Notes: generated by a model from the letters alone, not told the origin. 64,000 bases of DNA from JAJFJD01 sp965228425 (GCA_965228425.1 OZ245815.1:5208001-5272000); one strand, 5' to 3'; positions 53,071 to 62,796 are shown, counted from the stretch's first letter. Numbers and translations are program-made.

Positions 53071-54873
53071 CTACGCGTCCTTCATCTTCAGCGCGTCGAT
53101 GAACGCGGACTGCGGGATTTCCACCTTACCGAACTGGCGCATCTTCTTCTTGCCCGCCTTCTGCTTCTCCAGCAGCTTGCGCTTGCGCGTGATGTCGCCG
53201 CCGTAGCATTTCGCGGTCACGTCCTTGCGCATCGCGCCGATGGTCTCGCGAGCGATCACCTTGCCGCCGATGGCGGCCTGGATCGGCACCTTGAAAAGCT
53301 GGCGCGGGATCAAGTCTTTCAAACGCTCGCAAATCTGGCGGCCGCGCGGCTCCGCGTTGGCGCGGTGGACGATCATCGACAGCGCGTCGACCGGCTCGCC
53401 GTTGACCAGGATCGATACCTTCACCAGATCGCCTTCCTGATAGCCGGTCAGCTCATAGTCGAAACTGGCGTAGCCGCGGCTGATCGACTTCAGCCGGTCG
53501 TAGAAGTCGAACACCACCTCGTTCAGCGGCAGATCGTAGATCGCCATCGCCCGCGCACCGACATAGGTCAACTCGTGCTGCACCCCGCGCCGTTCGGTGC
53601 AAAGGCTGAGCACCGCGCCGAGATATTCGTCCGGCACCATGATGGTCGCCCGGATCCAGGGTTCCTCGACCGTGTCGATCTTCACCACGTCGGGATAGTC
53701 CGCCGGGTTGTGCAGGTCGATCTCGGTCCCGTCGGTCATGTGGATGCGGTAGACGACCGACGGCGCCGTGGTGATCAGGTCGAGATCGAATTCCCGGCTC
53801 AACCGTTCCTGCACGATCTCCAGATGCAGCAGGCCGAGGCAGCCGCAGCGGAAGCCGAACCCGAGCGCCGCCGAACTTTCCGGTTCGTAATGCAGCGACG
53901 AATCGTTGAGCGCGAGTTTCGACAGGCTCTCGCGCAGATCCTCGTAATCCGCGTTGTCGACCGGAAACAGCCCGCAGAAAACCACCGGCACGGTCGGCTG
54001 GAACCCGGGCAGCGCTTCCGCCGCCTTTACCCGAACGCCGGTCAGCGTGTCGCCGACGCGGCAGTCCGACACCGACTTGATGCTGGCCGTGATGAAACCG
54101 ATTTCGCCGGGACCCAGGCAGTCCGTCATCTCGCGCTTCGGGGTGAAGACGCCGACCCGGTCAATGTCATGCACCGCACCGGTCGACATCATCTCGATCT
54201 TCATGCCCTTGGTGATCTCGCCGTCAACCACGCGGACCAGCGTGACCACGCCGAGATAGGAATCATACCAACTGTCCACCAGCAGCGCCCGCAGCGGCGC
54301 GTCCCGGTCGCCCTTGGGCGGCGGCAACCGGGTGACCAGCGCCTCCAGCACGTCCTCGACGCCGTGACCGGTCTTCGCGGAAATCTCCAGCGCGTCGGTC
54401 GCGTCGATGCCGACCACGTCCTCGATCTGCTGGCGAATGCGGTCCGGTTCGGCGGACGGCAAATCCACCTTGTTGAGCAAAGGAATGATCTCGTGATCGT
54501 TGTCGATCGCGAGATATGTGTTGGCGAGCGTCTGCGCCTCGACCCCTTGCGACGCGTCGACGACGAGCAGCGACCCCTCGCAGGCCGAGAGCGAGCGGCT
54601 CACCTCGTAGGTGAAATCCACATGGCCCGGCGTGTCCATCAGGTTGAGCTGATAGGTCTCGCCGTCCTTGGCCGTGTAGTTCAGCCGGACGGTCTGCGCC
54701 TTGATCGTGATGCCGCGCTCGCGCTCGAGTTCCATGGAATCGAGCACCTGCTCCTGCATCTCGCGGTCGGTCAGCCCGCCGCAGACCTGGATAAGCCGGT
54801 CGGCCAGCGTGGACTTGCCGTGATCGATATGCGCAATGATCGAGAAATTGCGGATGTGGTCGAGGTCGCTCAT
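53071..54873 (-). CDS. lepA: Elongation factor 4
   Basis: 600 aa translational GTPase. G1 AHIDHGKST at residues 13-21, G2 ERGITIKAQTV, G3 DTPGHVDF, G4 LLNKVDLPSA, followed by the EF-G-like domains and the LepA-specific CTD (CYGGDITRKRKLLEKQKAGKK). Back-translocates the ribosome and aids translation under stress. ATG at 54873 overlaps a doubtful 60-codon frame by ATGA. Confidence 0.95.
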   Translation of the reverse strand: MSDLDHIRNFSIIAHIDHGKSTLADRLIQVCGGLTDREMQEQVLDSMELERERGITIKAQTVRLNYTAKDGETYQLNLMDTPGHVDFTYEVSRSLSACEGSLLVVDASQGVEAQTLANTYLAIDNDHEIIPLLNKVDLPSAEPDRIRQQIEDVVGIDATDALEISAKTGHGVEDVLEALVTRLPPPKGDRDAPLRALLVDSWYDSYLGVVTLVRVVDGEITKGMKIEMMSTGAVHDIDRVGVFTPKREMTDCLGPGEIGFITASIKSVSDCRVGDTLTGVRVKAAEALPGFQPTVPVVFCGLFPVDNADYEDLRESLSKLALNDSSLHYEPESSAALGFGFRCGCLGLLHLEIVQERLSREFDLDLITTAPSVVYRIHMTDGTEIDLHNPADYPDVVKIDTVEEPWIRATIMVPDEYLGAVLSLCTERRGVQHELTYVGARAMAIYDLPLNEVVFDFYDRLKSISRGYASFDYELTGYQEGDLVKVSILVNGEPVDALSMIVHRANAEPRGRQICERLKDLIPRQLFKVPIQAAIGGKVIARETIGAMRKDVTAKCYGGDITRKRKLLEKQKAGKKKMRQFGKVEIPQSAFIDALKMKDA

Positions 54874-55354
54874 CGCCGTTCCGGCACTCCTACGTCAGCG
54901 GTGAAACCCCAGCCAATGGGGCAACGATCCCAAGCTTTACGAATTTTTTCATCCCATTTACCCCTCGGGTGTGGGGTCGGCAGGAAGATACGGGCGACGC
55001 CGCCAAGACGCAATGCACCAAAGCCCACTAAAAGCAGAACGGTCGCATCCACGCCACTTTCTCATTTCAGATAGCGATTGCGCGTTGAACGAAACAAATC
55101 CGAGGCCTCATTCGGCATTGATGCAAGACAACGGTTAAGCCAACTTTAAATTGTGCAGTGTTATGCTGAAATCACGTGGATAGCAGGATCTGTAAAGAAA
55201 ATCATCATGGCTAAGAAATGGTCCGAGAGGTTTTGGACGTAATCCAACGCCGGGTCCGTGAGTGCAAGCGTGGGTGAAAGTGGGCGGCAACCGTGACTTT
55301 GGCAATCTTCACCTAAAGAGAGTTCTCACGTGGTTTTTGGGAGATAAATCAAGT
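54874..55354. other. Low-GC intergenic stretch, no supported gene
   Basis: 480 bp with GC well below its neighbours, especially 54930-55260. No tRNA, integrase or repeat found. A 60-codon frame (54870-55052, minus strand) has one hydrophobic segment but weak initiation. An AT-rich promoter-like run (TTTAAATTGTGCAGTGTTATGCT) lies near 55145-55170. Confidence 0.5.
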
Positions 55355-55744
55355 ATGCCATCGCGTTTGAATTTGCGGCCAATCCTAGTACACGGAATTC
55401 TCTTCATGATTGCCGCTGTGGTCGCCGTCTTAGGCCTGTTGGTGAACATTGGCCAACTAACGCTGTTGGTACAGGCTTGCCTATGGTTCGTCTGGGGACA
55501 GCCGATGGTCGCGGCCGGTACTTTTTTCATCGGCGGTATATTTTACCGCCAACTCTTGTTTGTCCCTGTGGTACTGCTGGTGGCCTTCGTTGCAACTACG
55601 CACAGCGCTGAAGAGCGCCACTGGGCCGGCGGGGGAATCGCTGTGTTGGTGCAGTTAATCGGTGCGATGGCAGGAGCAATAGTGCTGTCTTACGCCGGGA
55701 ACGCCATTAGACGCCTCATACAGCAGATGACACCGCGCACGTAG
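55355..55744 (+). CDS. Small membrane protein, atypical base composition
   Basis: 129 aa with four hydrophobic segments (ILFMIAAVVAVLGLLVNI; FVWGQPMVAAGTFFIGGIFY; LLFVPVVLLVAFVATT; GIAVLVQLIGAMAGAIVL). No family recognised. ATG 55355 with GGGAG 11 nt upstream. Codon choice is less GC3-rich than both neighbours, suggesting recent transfer. Confidence 0.55.
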   Translation: MPSRLNLRPILVHGILFMIAAVVAVLGLLVNIGQLTLLVQACLWFVWGQPMVAAGTFFIGGIFYRQLLFVPVVLLVAFVATTHSAEERHWAGGGIAVLVQLIGAMAGAIVLSYAGNAIRRLIQQMTPRT

Positions 55745-55778
55745 AATGGGAATTCGTCTGCACCCTAGACGATAACGC

Positions 55779-57383
55779 TCAAAATTCTACCAGCTTTTCC
55801 AGCGTCTCCAGCCGGTCGGCCTCGTGGTGCGGCTTGTCCCAGCGAATCCGATGGACGCGAGGGAAGCGCATGGCCAGTTTAGACTTATGCCGAGTCGAGC
55901 GATGCACCGAATCGAAGGCGATTTCCAGCACCAGGCCGGGCTCGACCGCGCGAACCGGGCCGTAGCGTTCGGTGCTGTGGCCGCGCACCCATTTGTCCAG
56001 TTCCGCAAGCTCGGCGTCGGTAAATCCGAAATACGCCTTGCCGACCGGCACCAGTTCGGGCTTGCCGTCATCGTCGGGCCGCCAGCAGCCGAAGGTGAAA
56101 TCCGAATAGAAGGACGATCGCCGCCCATGTCCCCGCTGGGCGTACATGACGACGCAATCGGCCAGCATGGGATCGCGTTTCCATTTGAACCACGGCCCCT
56201 TAGGGCGGCCCGCGGTATACGGACTGTCGCCGCGCTTCAGCATAAGGCCTTCGATCCCGTTCGCGCGGGCGTCGTCGCGCAACGCCGACAGATCGCCCCA
56301 GGCTTGGAAGGGCACCATCGGCGACAAATCCATGCGATCGGGCGGTGCGCGCTGAATCCAATCGTCGAGCCGCACCCGCCGATCATCGAAGGGCAAGGCA
56401 CGCAGATCCTCGTCGCCGTCGAACAGCATGTCGTAGAGCCGCACATGCGCCGGATGATCCGCCAGCATCTGCTTGGTCACGCGCTTCCGGTTGAGCCGCT
56501 GCTGCAGATGGTTGAAGGGCGCGACCTCGCCGTCGCGCAGCACCAGCAGTTCGCCGTCGACGACCGCGTCGAAATTCATCGCCTCGACGATATCGGGAAA
56601 GGCCGCGCTGATGTCGTCGCCGGTGCGGGAATAGACCCGCCGCTCGCCGCCGCCCGCAACCAGTTGCACGCGGATGCCGTCCCATTTCCATTCGGCCCGA
56701 AAATCGCCCGGGTCGAGGGTATCCAGTGCGCCGTCCTCCAACGGGTTTGCCAGCATCAGCGGCCGGAAGGCGATGCGGCGGTCGACCGGCGGCGCCCCGG
56801 CGCGCCCTTCCAGCCAGGCGAACAGCGGGACATAGGGCGGCTCGAGGCCGAACCAGATTTCCTCGATCTCTTCCAGCGTTACAGAATCGGCCAGCGGCGC
56901 GGGCGCCATTCGGGTCAGCGCGGTCTTTGCGAGCCGCGCCGAGACGCCAACACGCAGCCCGCCCATGATCAGCTTCAACAGGGCGTAGCGCCCGTCGGCA
57001 TCGAGCGAATCGAGCCAGCCTTCGAGCAATCCCGGCACCTCGGACCGGCCGGCGGTCTGAAGCGCGGCCACCACGTCGCCGAGGCGCAAGGGCGTTTCCG
57101 CCGCCGTCCCGTCGTCCGGCCAGATCAGCGACACGGTTTCCGCCAGGTCACCGACATAATCGTAGGACAGACGGAACAGGACCGGGTCGACCCGCGCTTC
57201 GGTCAGCCCCCGCACCAGTGCCGGTTTGGCGTGGCGCTGGGACAGTCCGTCGGTCAGCGCCGCCAGCGCCCAGCCGCGGTCCGGGTCCGGCGTGCCGCGG
57301 AAATAGTCGGCAAGCAACCGCAGCTTGCCGTTGCGCGACGGCGTGTAGACCAGCCCGTCCAGCAAGGCGGCGAAGGCTTTCAC
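55779..57383 (-). CDS. ATP-dependent DNA ligase (ligase-associated repair set)
   Basis: 534 aa. Adenylation motif EWKWDGIRVQL with the nucleophilic lysine near residue 231, motif III in DAVVDGELLVL, motif IV/V in GIEGLMLKRGDSPY and KWKRDPM. An N-terminal DNA-binding domain and a C-terminal OB domain flank the core. Overlaps the exonuclease gene by ATGA, forming one transcript. Confidence 0.93.
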   Translation of the reverse strand: MKAFAALLDGLVYTPSRNGKLRLLADYFRGTPDPDRGWALAALTDGLSQRHAKPALVRGLTEARVDPVLFRLSYDYVGDLAETVSLIWPDDGTAAETPLRLGDVVAALQTAGRSEVPGLLEGWLDSLDADGRYALLKLIMGGLRVGVSARLAKTALTRMAPAPLADSVTLEEIEEIWFGLEPPYVPLFAWLEGRAGAPPVDRRIAFRPLMLANPLEDGALDTLDPGDFRAEWKWDGIRVQLVAGGGERRVYSRTGDDISAAFPDIVEAMNFDAVVDGELLVLRDGEVAPFNHLQQRLNRKRVTKQMLADHPAHVRLYDMLFDGDEDLRALPFDDRRVRLDDWIQRAPPDRMDLSPMVPFQAWGDLSALRDDARANGIEGLMLKRGDSPYTAGRPKGPWFKWKRDPMLADCVVMYAQRGHGRRSSFYSDFTFGCWRPDDDGKPELVPVGKAYFGFTDAELAELDKWVRGHSTERYGPVRAVEPGLVLEIAFDSVHRSTRHKSKLAMRFPRVHRIRWDKPHHEADRLETLEKLVEF

Positions 57384-58402
57384 GCGTCTTCCTCCTCCCG
57401 CCCGACCAGCGACAGGGCTTCCGCCTCGATGCCGTGCGACCGCGCATAATGCACCAGCGCGTCCTCGCGGCCATGGGTGACCCAGACGCGCGGCGCCTGC
57501 ACGTCATGCAGCGTCGTGGTCAGTTCATCCCAATCCGCGTGATCGGACAGGATCAGCGGCAGCTCGACGCTGCGCTGCCGCGCCCGTTGGCGCACCCGCA
57601 TCCAGCCCGACGCCATCGCCGTCACCGGGTTGGGAAAACCGCGCGACCAGCGGTCCCGCAGCGACGAGGGCGGGCACAGCACGATCTCGCCGGCGAACCC
57701 CTTCTTGCTCTCTCGCCCGACCGGCTGCAGCGGCCCAAGCGCGACGCCCTGCGCGGCATACAGATCGCAAAGCTCCGTCAACGCGCCATGCAGATGGATC
57801 GGCCGGTCGTACCCCGCGGCGCGCAGCAGCGCGATCACCCGCTGCGCCTTGCCGAGCGCATAGACGCCGACCAGATGCACCCGGTCGGGATTCCGCGCGA
57901 GCGAGCGCAGCAGTTTCTGGATTTCCTCCCCATCGGGCGGGTGACGGAACACGGGCAGCGCGAAGGTCGCCTCGGTCACGAACAGATCGCAGGGCACCGG
58001 CTCGAAGCGCTCGCAGGTCAGGTCGCGCCGCCGCTTGTAATCGCCCGAAATCACCACCCGCGTGCCCGCATGCTCGATCACCACCTGCGCGCTGCCCAGG
58101 ATATGCCCGGCGGGCGCCAGCCGGACCGCCACGCCGCCGACCGACCGGGTCTCGCCGTATGGCGCTTCGTCATAGGTCTTCGCCGCGCCCGCGCCGAAGC
58201 GCGACCGCATGATCGCCGCCGTGCCCGGTGTGGTCAGCACCGCGTCATGCCCGGCCCGCGCATGATCCGCGTGGCCGTGGGTGATCACCGCGCGGTCCAC
58301 AGGCCGGTGCGGATCGATATAGAAATCGCCCGCCGCGCAGTACAAACCCTGCGGCGTGACCCGCAGCCATGCCTCCGGCGAAGATTTTTCCGTCCGCGGC
58401 AT
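57380..58402 (-). CDS. Ligase-associated MBL-fold DNA exonuclease (SNM1/artemis-like)
   Basis: 340 aa metallo-beta-lactamase/beta-CASP protein. The metal motif HGHADHA (HxHxDH) is near residue 43, SGDYKRRRD near 115 and LSDHADW near 285 supply the remaining ligands. ATG 58402 follows AAAGGGA; an in-frame GTG at 58447 is less likely. A LexA-type site lies immediately upstream (58405-58419). Processes DNA ends before ligation by its partner. Confidence 0.9.
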   Translation of the reverse strand: MPRTEKSSPEAWLRVTPQGLYCAAGDFYIDPHRPVDRAVITHGHADHARAGHDAVLTTPGTAAIMRSRFGAGAAKTYDEAPYGETRSVGGVAVRLAPAGHILGSAQVVIEHAGTRVVISGDYKRRRDLTCERFEPVPCDLFVTEATFALPVFRHPPDGEEIQKLLRSLARNPDRVHLVGVYALGKAQRVIALLRAAGYDRPIHLHGALTELCDLYAAQGVALGPLQPVGRESKKGFAGEIVLCPPSSLRDRWSRGFPNPVTAMASGWMRVRQRARQRSVELPLILSDHADWDELTTTLHDVQAPRVWVTHGREDALVHYARSHGIEAEALSLVGREEEDA

Positions 58403-58404
58403 TT

Positions 58405-58419
58405 GTTCCCTTTCCGTTC
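58405..58419 (-). promoter_or_regulatory. Candidate LexA (SOS) operator of the exonuclease-ligase operon
   Basis: GTTC-CCTTTCC-GTTC, an exact GTTC-N7-GTTC match. It lies 2-17 nt before the exonuclease ATG and 108 nt before the divergent helicase start, in a 125-bp gap, and overlaps the exonuclease ribosome site. Confidence 0.55.
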
Positions 58420-58527
58420 CAATCGAGTCCTTATATGCTTGAGCCACTCGCCGGTGGCAAGACCGGCGGATGAACCAGCAAAGCGCGCATCAAGCGGCAA
58501 CGACAACAGGGACCCTCCGAGAAACCT

Positions 58528-61017
58528 ATGCGCGCGAACGCTCCACTCAAGAAAAACATCCGCGACAAAAGCGAACCGGGCGGCCAACTCGCCATCGACC
58601 TGCCCGGCACCCTGCCGGATCGCTTTTCCGAGTGGTTCGCCTCGCGCGGCTGGCGGCCGCATCCGCATCAGCTTGCCTTGCTCGACGCGGCGTCGCGCGG
58701 CAAGACAACGCTGCTGATCGCGCCGACCGGCGGCGGCAAGACGCTGGCCGGGTTCCTGCCGTCGCTGGTCGAGATCGCCGAGGGCGGCGCGCGCGGCTTG
58801 CACACTCTTTACATTTCGCCGCTGAAGGCGCTGGCGGTCGACGTGCACCGCAACATGCAGATGCCGATCGAGGAGATGGACCTGCCGGTCACCGCCGACA
58901 CACGCACCGGCGACACCTCGCAGCACCGCCGCAAACGCCAGCAAGAAACACCGCCCAACATCCTGCTGACAACGCCCGAGTCGCTGACCCTGTTGTTGAG
59001 CTACGCCGACGCGCCGCGGATGTTCCGCAATCTGCGCTGCGTCATCCTCGACGAGGTGCATGCGTTGGCCGGCAACAAGCGCGGCGATCAATTGGCGCTC
59101 TGCCTCACCCGGCTGCAGGCGCTGGCCCCCGCCTGCCGCCGCGTCGGCCTGTCCGCCACCGTCGCCTGGCCGGAAGCGCTGTGCCGCTGGGTGGCACCGG
59201 ACGCCCAGGCGGACAGCGTGCATCTGATCGAAGGCGGCGGTGCCGTCGATTCGGAAGTCCGCATGCTGGTCACGCGCGAGAAGATGCCCTGGTCCGGCCA
59301 TATGGCGGTGCATGCCCTGCCCGAGGTCTATGAGGAAATCCGCAAGGCGGGCACCACGCTGGTCTTCGTCAACACGCGGGCGCAGGCGGAGATCGTGTTC
59401 CAGGAACTGTGGCGGGTGAACGACGACAACCTGCCGATCGCCCTGCATCACGGCAGCCTGGCGCGCGAGCAGCGCCAGAAGGTCGAGGCGGCGATGGCCG
59501 AAGGGTCGCTGCGCGCGGTGGTCGCCACCTCGTCGCTTGATCTCGGCATCGACTGGGCGGCGATCGATCTGGTGGTGCAGGTCGGTGCGCCGAAGGGCGT
59601 GAGCCGATTGATCCAGCGCATCGGCCGCGCCGGGCACCGCCTGGACACGCCGAGCCGCGCGGTGCTGGTGCCCGCCAACCGGTTCGAGGTGCTGGAATGC
59701 CGCGCCGCGATGGACGCGATCCGCGAGGCGACGCTCGACGGCGACCCGCCGCAGCCGGGCGGGTTCGACGTGCTGGCGCAGCATGTCATGGCGATGGCCT
59801 GTTCCGCGCCCTTCCATCCGGACGACCTGTATGCGGAGATCACCCGAGCCGCCCCCTATGCCGATATCACGCGGGCGGAGTTCGACGATGTCGTCGCCTT
59901 CGTCGACCACGGCGGCTATGCGCTGCGCAGCTACGAGCGCTGGCGGCGGCTCGAATCCCTGCCCGATGGAACCTACCGCGCGGCCTCGCCCGCGATGGTG
60001 CGGCGGCTGCGGATGAATCTCGGCACCATCGTCGAAGCCAACACGCTGAAGGTGCGGATCAAGCGCGGCCCCTTCCTCGGCGAGGTCGAGGAATATTTCG
60101 CGCTCGGCCTGGAGATCGGCGACACCTTCATCTTCTCGGGCCAGATGCTGCGCTTCGAGGGCATCCGCGAGATGACGGTGGAGGCGAGCCGCGCGCCGGG
60201 CGACGCGCCGAAGGTCCCCGCCTATGTCGGCGGCCGGTTGCCGCTGACCACGCATCTGGCCGACCGGGTGCGCGCGATCCTGGCCCGCCCCGCCGCCTGG
60301 GGGGCGCTGCCGGAACAGGTGCGCGAGTGGCTGAACATCCAGCTCTGGGCGTCGTCGCTGCCGGAACCGAGCGCCCTGCTGGTCGAGAGCTTCCCGCGCG
60401 GCGACAAGTATTTCACCGTCGCCTACTGCTTCGAGGGCCGCAACGCACACCAGACGCTCGGCATGCTGCTGACCCGGCGGATGGAACGCGCGGGCCTGGC
60501 TCCGCTCGGCTTCGTCGCCACCGACTACGTGATCGCCGTGTGGAGCCTGAACCCGGTCGGCAACGTCGCCGAGCTGTTCGACGAGGACATGCTGGGCGAC
60601 GACCTGGAAGCCTGGATGGACGAATCGTCGATGCTGAAGCGCACCTTCCGCAACGTCGCGGTGATCGCTGGGCTGATCGAGCGGCAGTATCCCGGCCAGC
60701 AGAAGACCGGGCGGCAGGTCACCTTCAATTCCGACCTGATCTACGACACGCTGCGCCGCCACGAGCCGGACCACATCCTGCTTCAGGCGACCCGCCGGGA
60801 CGCCGCGCGCGGCCTGACCGATATCGGCCGGCTCGCCGGGATGCTGAAGCGCGCCAAGGGCAACATCCTGCACCGGCGGCTCGACCGGGTTTCGCCGCTG
60901 GCGGTGCCGATCCTGCTGGAGATCGGCAAGGAACGCGTCGAAGGATCGGCAATCGACCTGATGCTCGACGAAGCGGCGCAGGACCTGATCGCCGAAGCGA
61001 CGAAGGGCGCGCCATGA
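58528..61017 (+). CDS. Ligase-associated DEXH-box helicase (Lhr-Core type)
   Basis: 829 aa superfamily 2 helicase. Walker A APTGGGKT near residue 66, DEVH box CVILDEVHALAG near 172, SAT-like LSATVAWPEAL, and motif VI QRIGRAGHR near 370, followed by the Lhr winged-helix and C-terminal domains. Divergent from exonuclease-ligase and 13 bp before pdeM. Unwinds DNA in the same repair route. Confidence 0.93.
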   Translation: MRANAPLKKNIRDKSEPGGQLAIDLPGTLPDRFSEWFASRGWRPHPHQLALLDAASRGKTTLLIAPTGGGKTLAGFLPSLVEIAEGGARGLHTLYISPLKALAVDVHRNMQMPIEEMDLPVTADTRTGDTSQHRRKRQQETPPNILLTTPESLTLLLSYADAPRMFRNLRCVILDEVHALAGNKRGDQLALCLTRLQALAPACRRVGLSATVAWPEALCRWVAPDAQADSVHLIEGGGAVDSEVRMLVTREKMPWSGHMAVHALPEVYEEIRKAGTTLVFVNTRAQAEIVFQELWRVNDDNLPIALHHGSLAREQRQKVEAAMAEGSLRAVVATSSLDLGIDWAAIDLVVQVGAPKGVSRLIQRIGRAGHRLDTPSRAVLVPANRFEVLECRAAMDAIREATLDGDPPQPGGFDVLAQHVMAMACSAPFHPDDLYAEITRAAPYADITRAEFDDVVAFVDHGGYALRSYERWRRLESLPDGTYRAASPAMVRRLRMNLGTIVEANTLKVRIKRGPFLGEVEEYFALGLEIGDTFIFSGQMLRFEGIREMTVEASRAPGDAPKVPAYVGGRLPLTTHLADRVRAILARPAAWGALPEQVREWLNIQLWASSLPEPSALLVESFPRGDKYFTVAYCFEGRNAHQTLGMLLTRRMERAGLAPLGFVATDYVIAVWSLNPVGNVAELFDEDMLGDDLEAWMDESSMLKRTFRNVAVIAGLIERQYPGQQKTGRQVTFNSDLIYDTLRRHEPDHILLQATRRDAARGLTDIGRLAGMLKRAKGNILHRRLDRVSPLAVPILLEIGKERVEGSAIDLMLDEAAQDLIAEATKGAP

Positions 61018-61030
61018 GGGAGCGTGCGCC

Positions 61031-61756
61031 ATGATGCCGGGTACTGCCCTGCCCTTCGACTTCAACCGCGAATCGCTGATGGCGGATGCAAGCGGCGCGC
61101 TCTATTGGCCGGAGCAGAAGACACTGGTGGTCGCCGACCTGCACCTGGAGAAAGGCTCAGCCTACGCCAAGAACGGCAGCCATCTGCCACCCTATGACAG
61201 CCGGGAAACGCTGCGCCGCCTCGCCCTGGCGATCGACGCCTACGGGCCGACGCGGGTGATCTGTCTCGGCGACAGCTTCCACGACGACGACGCGGCAGGC
61301 CGGCTGCCGGACGAGGACCGCGCCACCCTGCAGGCGATGACCGGCGCGATGGACTGGATCTGGATCGCCGGCAACCACGACCCGGCCCTGCCCGCCGGGA
61401 TCGACGGGTTGACCACGGCGGAATTCCGCGCGGGCGAGTTGATCTTCCGGCACGAGGCGCGGAAACGCTCGTCGCCCGGCGAAGTCTCCGGGCATTACCA
61501 CCCGAAAGCCGGGGTCAGCGCGCGGGGCCGCCGCGTCACAGGGCGCTGCTTCGTCGCCGACGGCAAACGGCTGATCCTGCCCGCCTTCGGCGCCTATACC
61601 GGCGGCCTGGACGTGCACGACCCGGCGATCGAATCGCTGCTGCAGGACAAATACACGGTGTTGATCTGCGGCCGCGCCCGCGTCCACCGCATCCCCCGCG
61701 AGGTGGTGCGGCGGCGCGAGGAGGCGGAAGAGGCGCGGCAACCGCGGTTGATTTGA
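61031..61756 (+). CDS. pdeM: Ligase-associated endonuclease PdeM
   Basis: 241 aa calcineurin-like metallophosphoesterase. VVADLHLEKGSAY, CLGDSFHDDDA, AGNHDPALP and SGHYHPKAG supply the metal-binding residues. ATG at 61031 or 61034 with AGGGAG about 8 nt upstream. Fourth member of the ligase-associated set. Confidence 0.92.
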   Translation: MMPGTALPFDFNRESLMADASGALYWPEQKTLVVADLHLEKGSAYAKNGSHLPPYDSRETLRRLALAIDAYGPTRVICLGDSFHDDDAAGRLPDEDRATLQAMTGAMDWIWIAGNHDPALPAGIDGLTTAEFRAGELIFRHEARKRSSPGEVSGHYHPKAGVSARGRRVTGRCFVADGKRLILPAFGAYTGGLDVHDPAIESLLQDKYTVLICGRARVHRIPREVVRRREEAEEARQPRLI

Positions 61757-61767
61757 CGCCGCACCGC

Positions 61768-62121
61768 CTACTTCGCGGCGGCGGTCACCACGATTTCGAC
61801 CAGGGTGGTGCCGGCGAGCGGGGCGCCGACGCAGGCGCGTTGCGGCCAGGTGTTCCAGTCGTCGCCGATCCACTCGTTCCAGACTTCGTCCATGCCTTCC
61901 TTCTGCGACATGTCGGCAAGGAAGATCTGCGCGGACAGCATGCGCGTCTTGTCCGAGCCAGCCTCGTTCAGGCTGTTCTCGATGATTTCCAGCGTGCCGC
62001 GGGTCTGCGATTGGATGTCCGGCCCGGCGGCGGACGCCGTGGCGACGGTGTAGACGATGCCGCCATGACGGACGGCCTTGTTGCGGCCTTTCGCACTGCC
62101 TTTCCAACGTTCGATGCTCAT
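61768..62121 (-). CDS. RidA family (YjgF/UK114) protein
   Basis: 117 aa. HGGIVYTVATASAAGPDIQSQTRG, LSAQIFLADMSQ and WPQRACVGAPLAGTTLVEIVVTA match the family, whose members hydrolyse reactive imines/enamines; the arginine in PQRACVGA corresponds to the substrate-binding residue of RidA. ATG 62121 has AGGAG 8 nt upstream. Confidence 0.85.
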   Translation of the reverse strand: MSIERWKGSAKGRNKAVRHGGIVYTVATASAAGPDIQSQTRGTLEIIENSLNEAGSDKTRMLSAQIFLADMSQKEGMDEVWNEWIGDDWNTWPQRACVGAPLAGTTLVEIVVTAAAK

Positions 62122-62212
62122 CGCTTTCTCCTGATCTTGACTATGTTTGGGGTGCGGGGCGGACGCCTCGTAGCGTGTTGGTCCGGTTGCCGCCCGGCGA
62201 ATCGGATCGCCC

Positions 62213-62404
62213 ATGGTCGTCGACTTCCCGGATTTCGTCACGGGTTTTCTGAAAGGCGCCTTCGAGTCGATGGCCGACGGCGACCCTGGCCCGGCAAAGA
62301 GTCGGCATAGGGTGCGATTGTGGCTGGCGTTCGGCGCGCCGCGTCCGATTGCGTCGTACTTAGCGGATTACGATGGAACCCCGAAGGAACTGGACCGGCG
62401 TTAG
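62213..62404 (+). CDS. Hypothetical 63-residue protein
   Basis: Starts MVVDFPDFVTGFLKGAFES, then polar. No family known and no strong ribosome site. It may be real because it fills the gap divergent from ridA, but evidence is thin. Confidence 0.3.
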   Translation: MVVDFPDFVTGFLKGAFESMADGDPGPAKSRHRVRLWLAFGAPRPIASYLADYDGTPKELDRR

Positions 62405-62429
62405 GCGGGGATGGGACCGAAAGGGGCGG

Positions 62430-62642
62430 TCAGGACGCTTCTTCGTCGTTACCCGGATCGACTTGCCGATCGTCTAGCTGCCGGCCGTCGAGGAATGCAA
62501 CGGTGGATTTGACGTCGCGCTCGTCGCGGTCGCGCTCGACCTTGGTGCGCCCGGAACGGGTGCGGTTCTCCGACGCGGCCTCGTCCTTGGCGGCCCGCGC
62601 CTTCAGTTTCCGATAACTCCGTAGATTTACGACTTCGCCCAT
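62430..62642 (-). CDS. DUF4169 small basic protein
   Basis: 70 aa. MGEVVNLRSYRKLKARAAK and ENRTRSGRTKVERDRDE are the DUF4169 hallmark, a small highly charged alphaproteobacterial family of unknown role. ATG 62642. Confidence 0.8.
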   Translation of the reverse strand: MGEVVNLRSYRKLKARAAKDEAASENRTRSGRTKVERDRDERDVKSTVAFLDGRQLDDRQVDPGNDEEAS

Positions 62643-62796
62643 AGTTGACTCGCTGTTGCGATGAGGCGCCCCTACTGACAAGCTTAACCGCAATCGCAGG
62701 ACGACAACAAGACCAATGCGCCCTTCGTTTGTGACCTACCCCGTTTGCGCTACACTGAACCAACAATGAGTGCGACTTTTCGGTGGGAGTGACGGC

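Noticed and set aside
54870..55052. 60-codon frame ending with ATGA overlap into lepA
   Set aside because: The overlap looks operon-like, but it needs a GTG start with a weak ribosome site and the product has no recognisable similarity.
53365..55074. 569-codon frame antisense to lepA
   Set aside because: Arg/His/Asp-rich, no domain, and lepA is intact on the other strand.
58285..61065. 926-codon open frame antisense to the helicase gene
   Set aside because: A shadow frame of a GC-rich gene; the product is low complexity (His/Arg/Gln/Ala-rich) with no domain, while the plus strand encodes a complete helicase.
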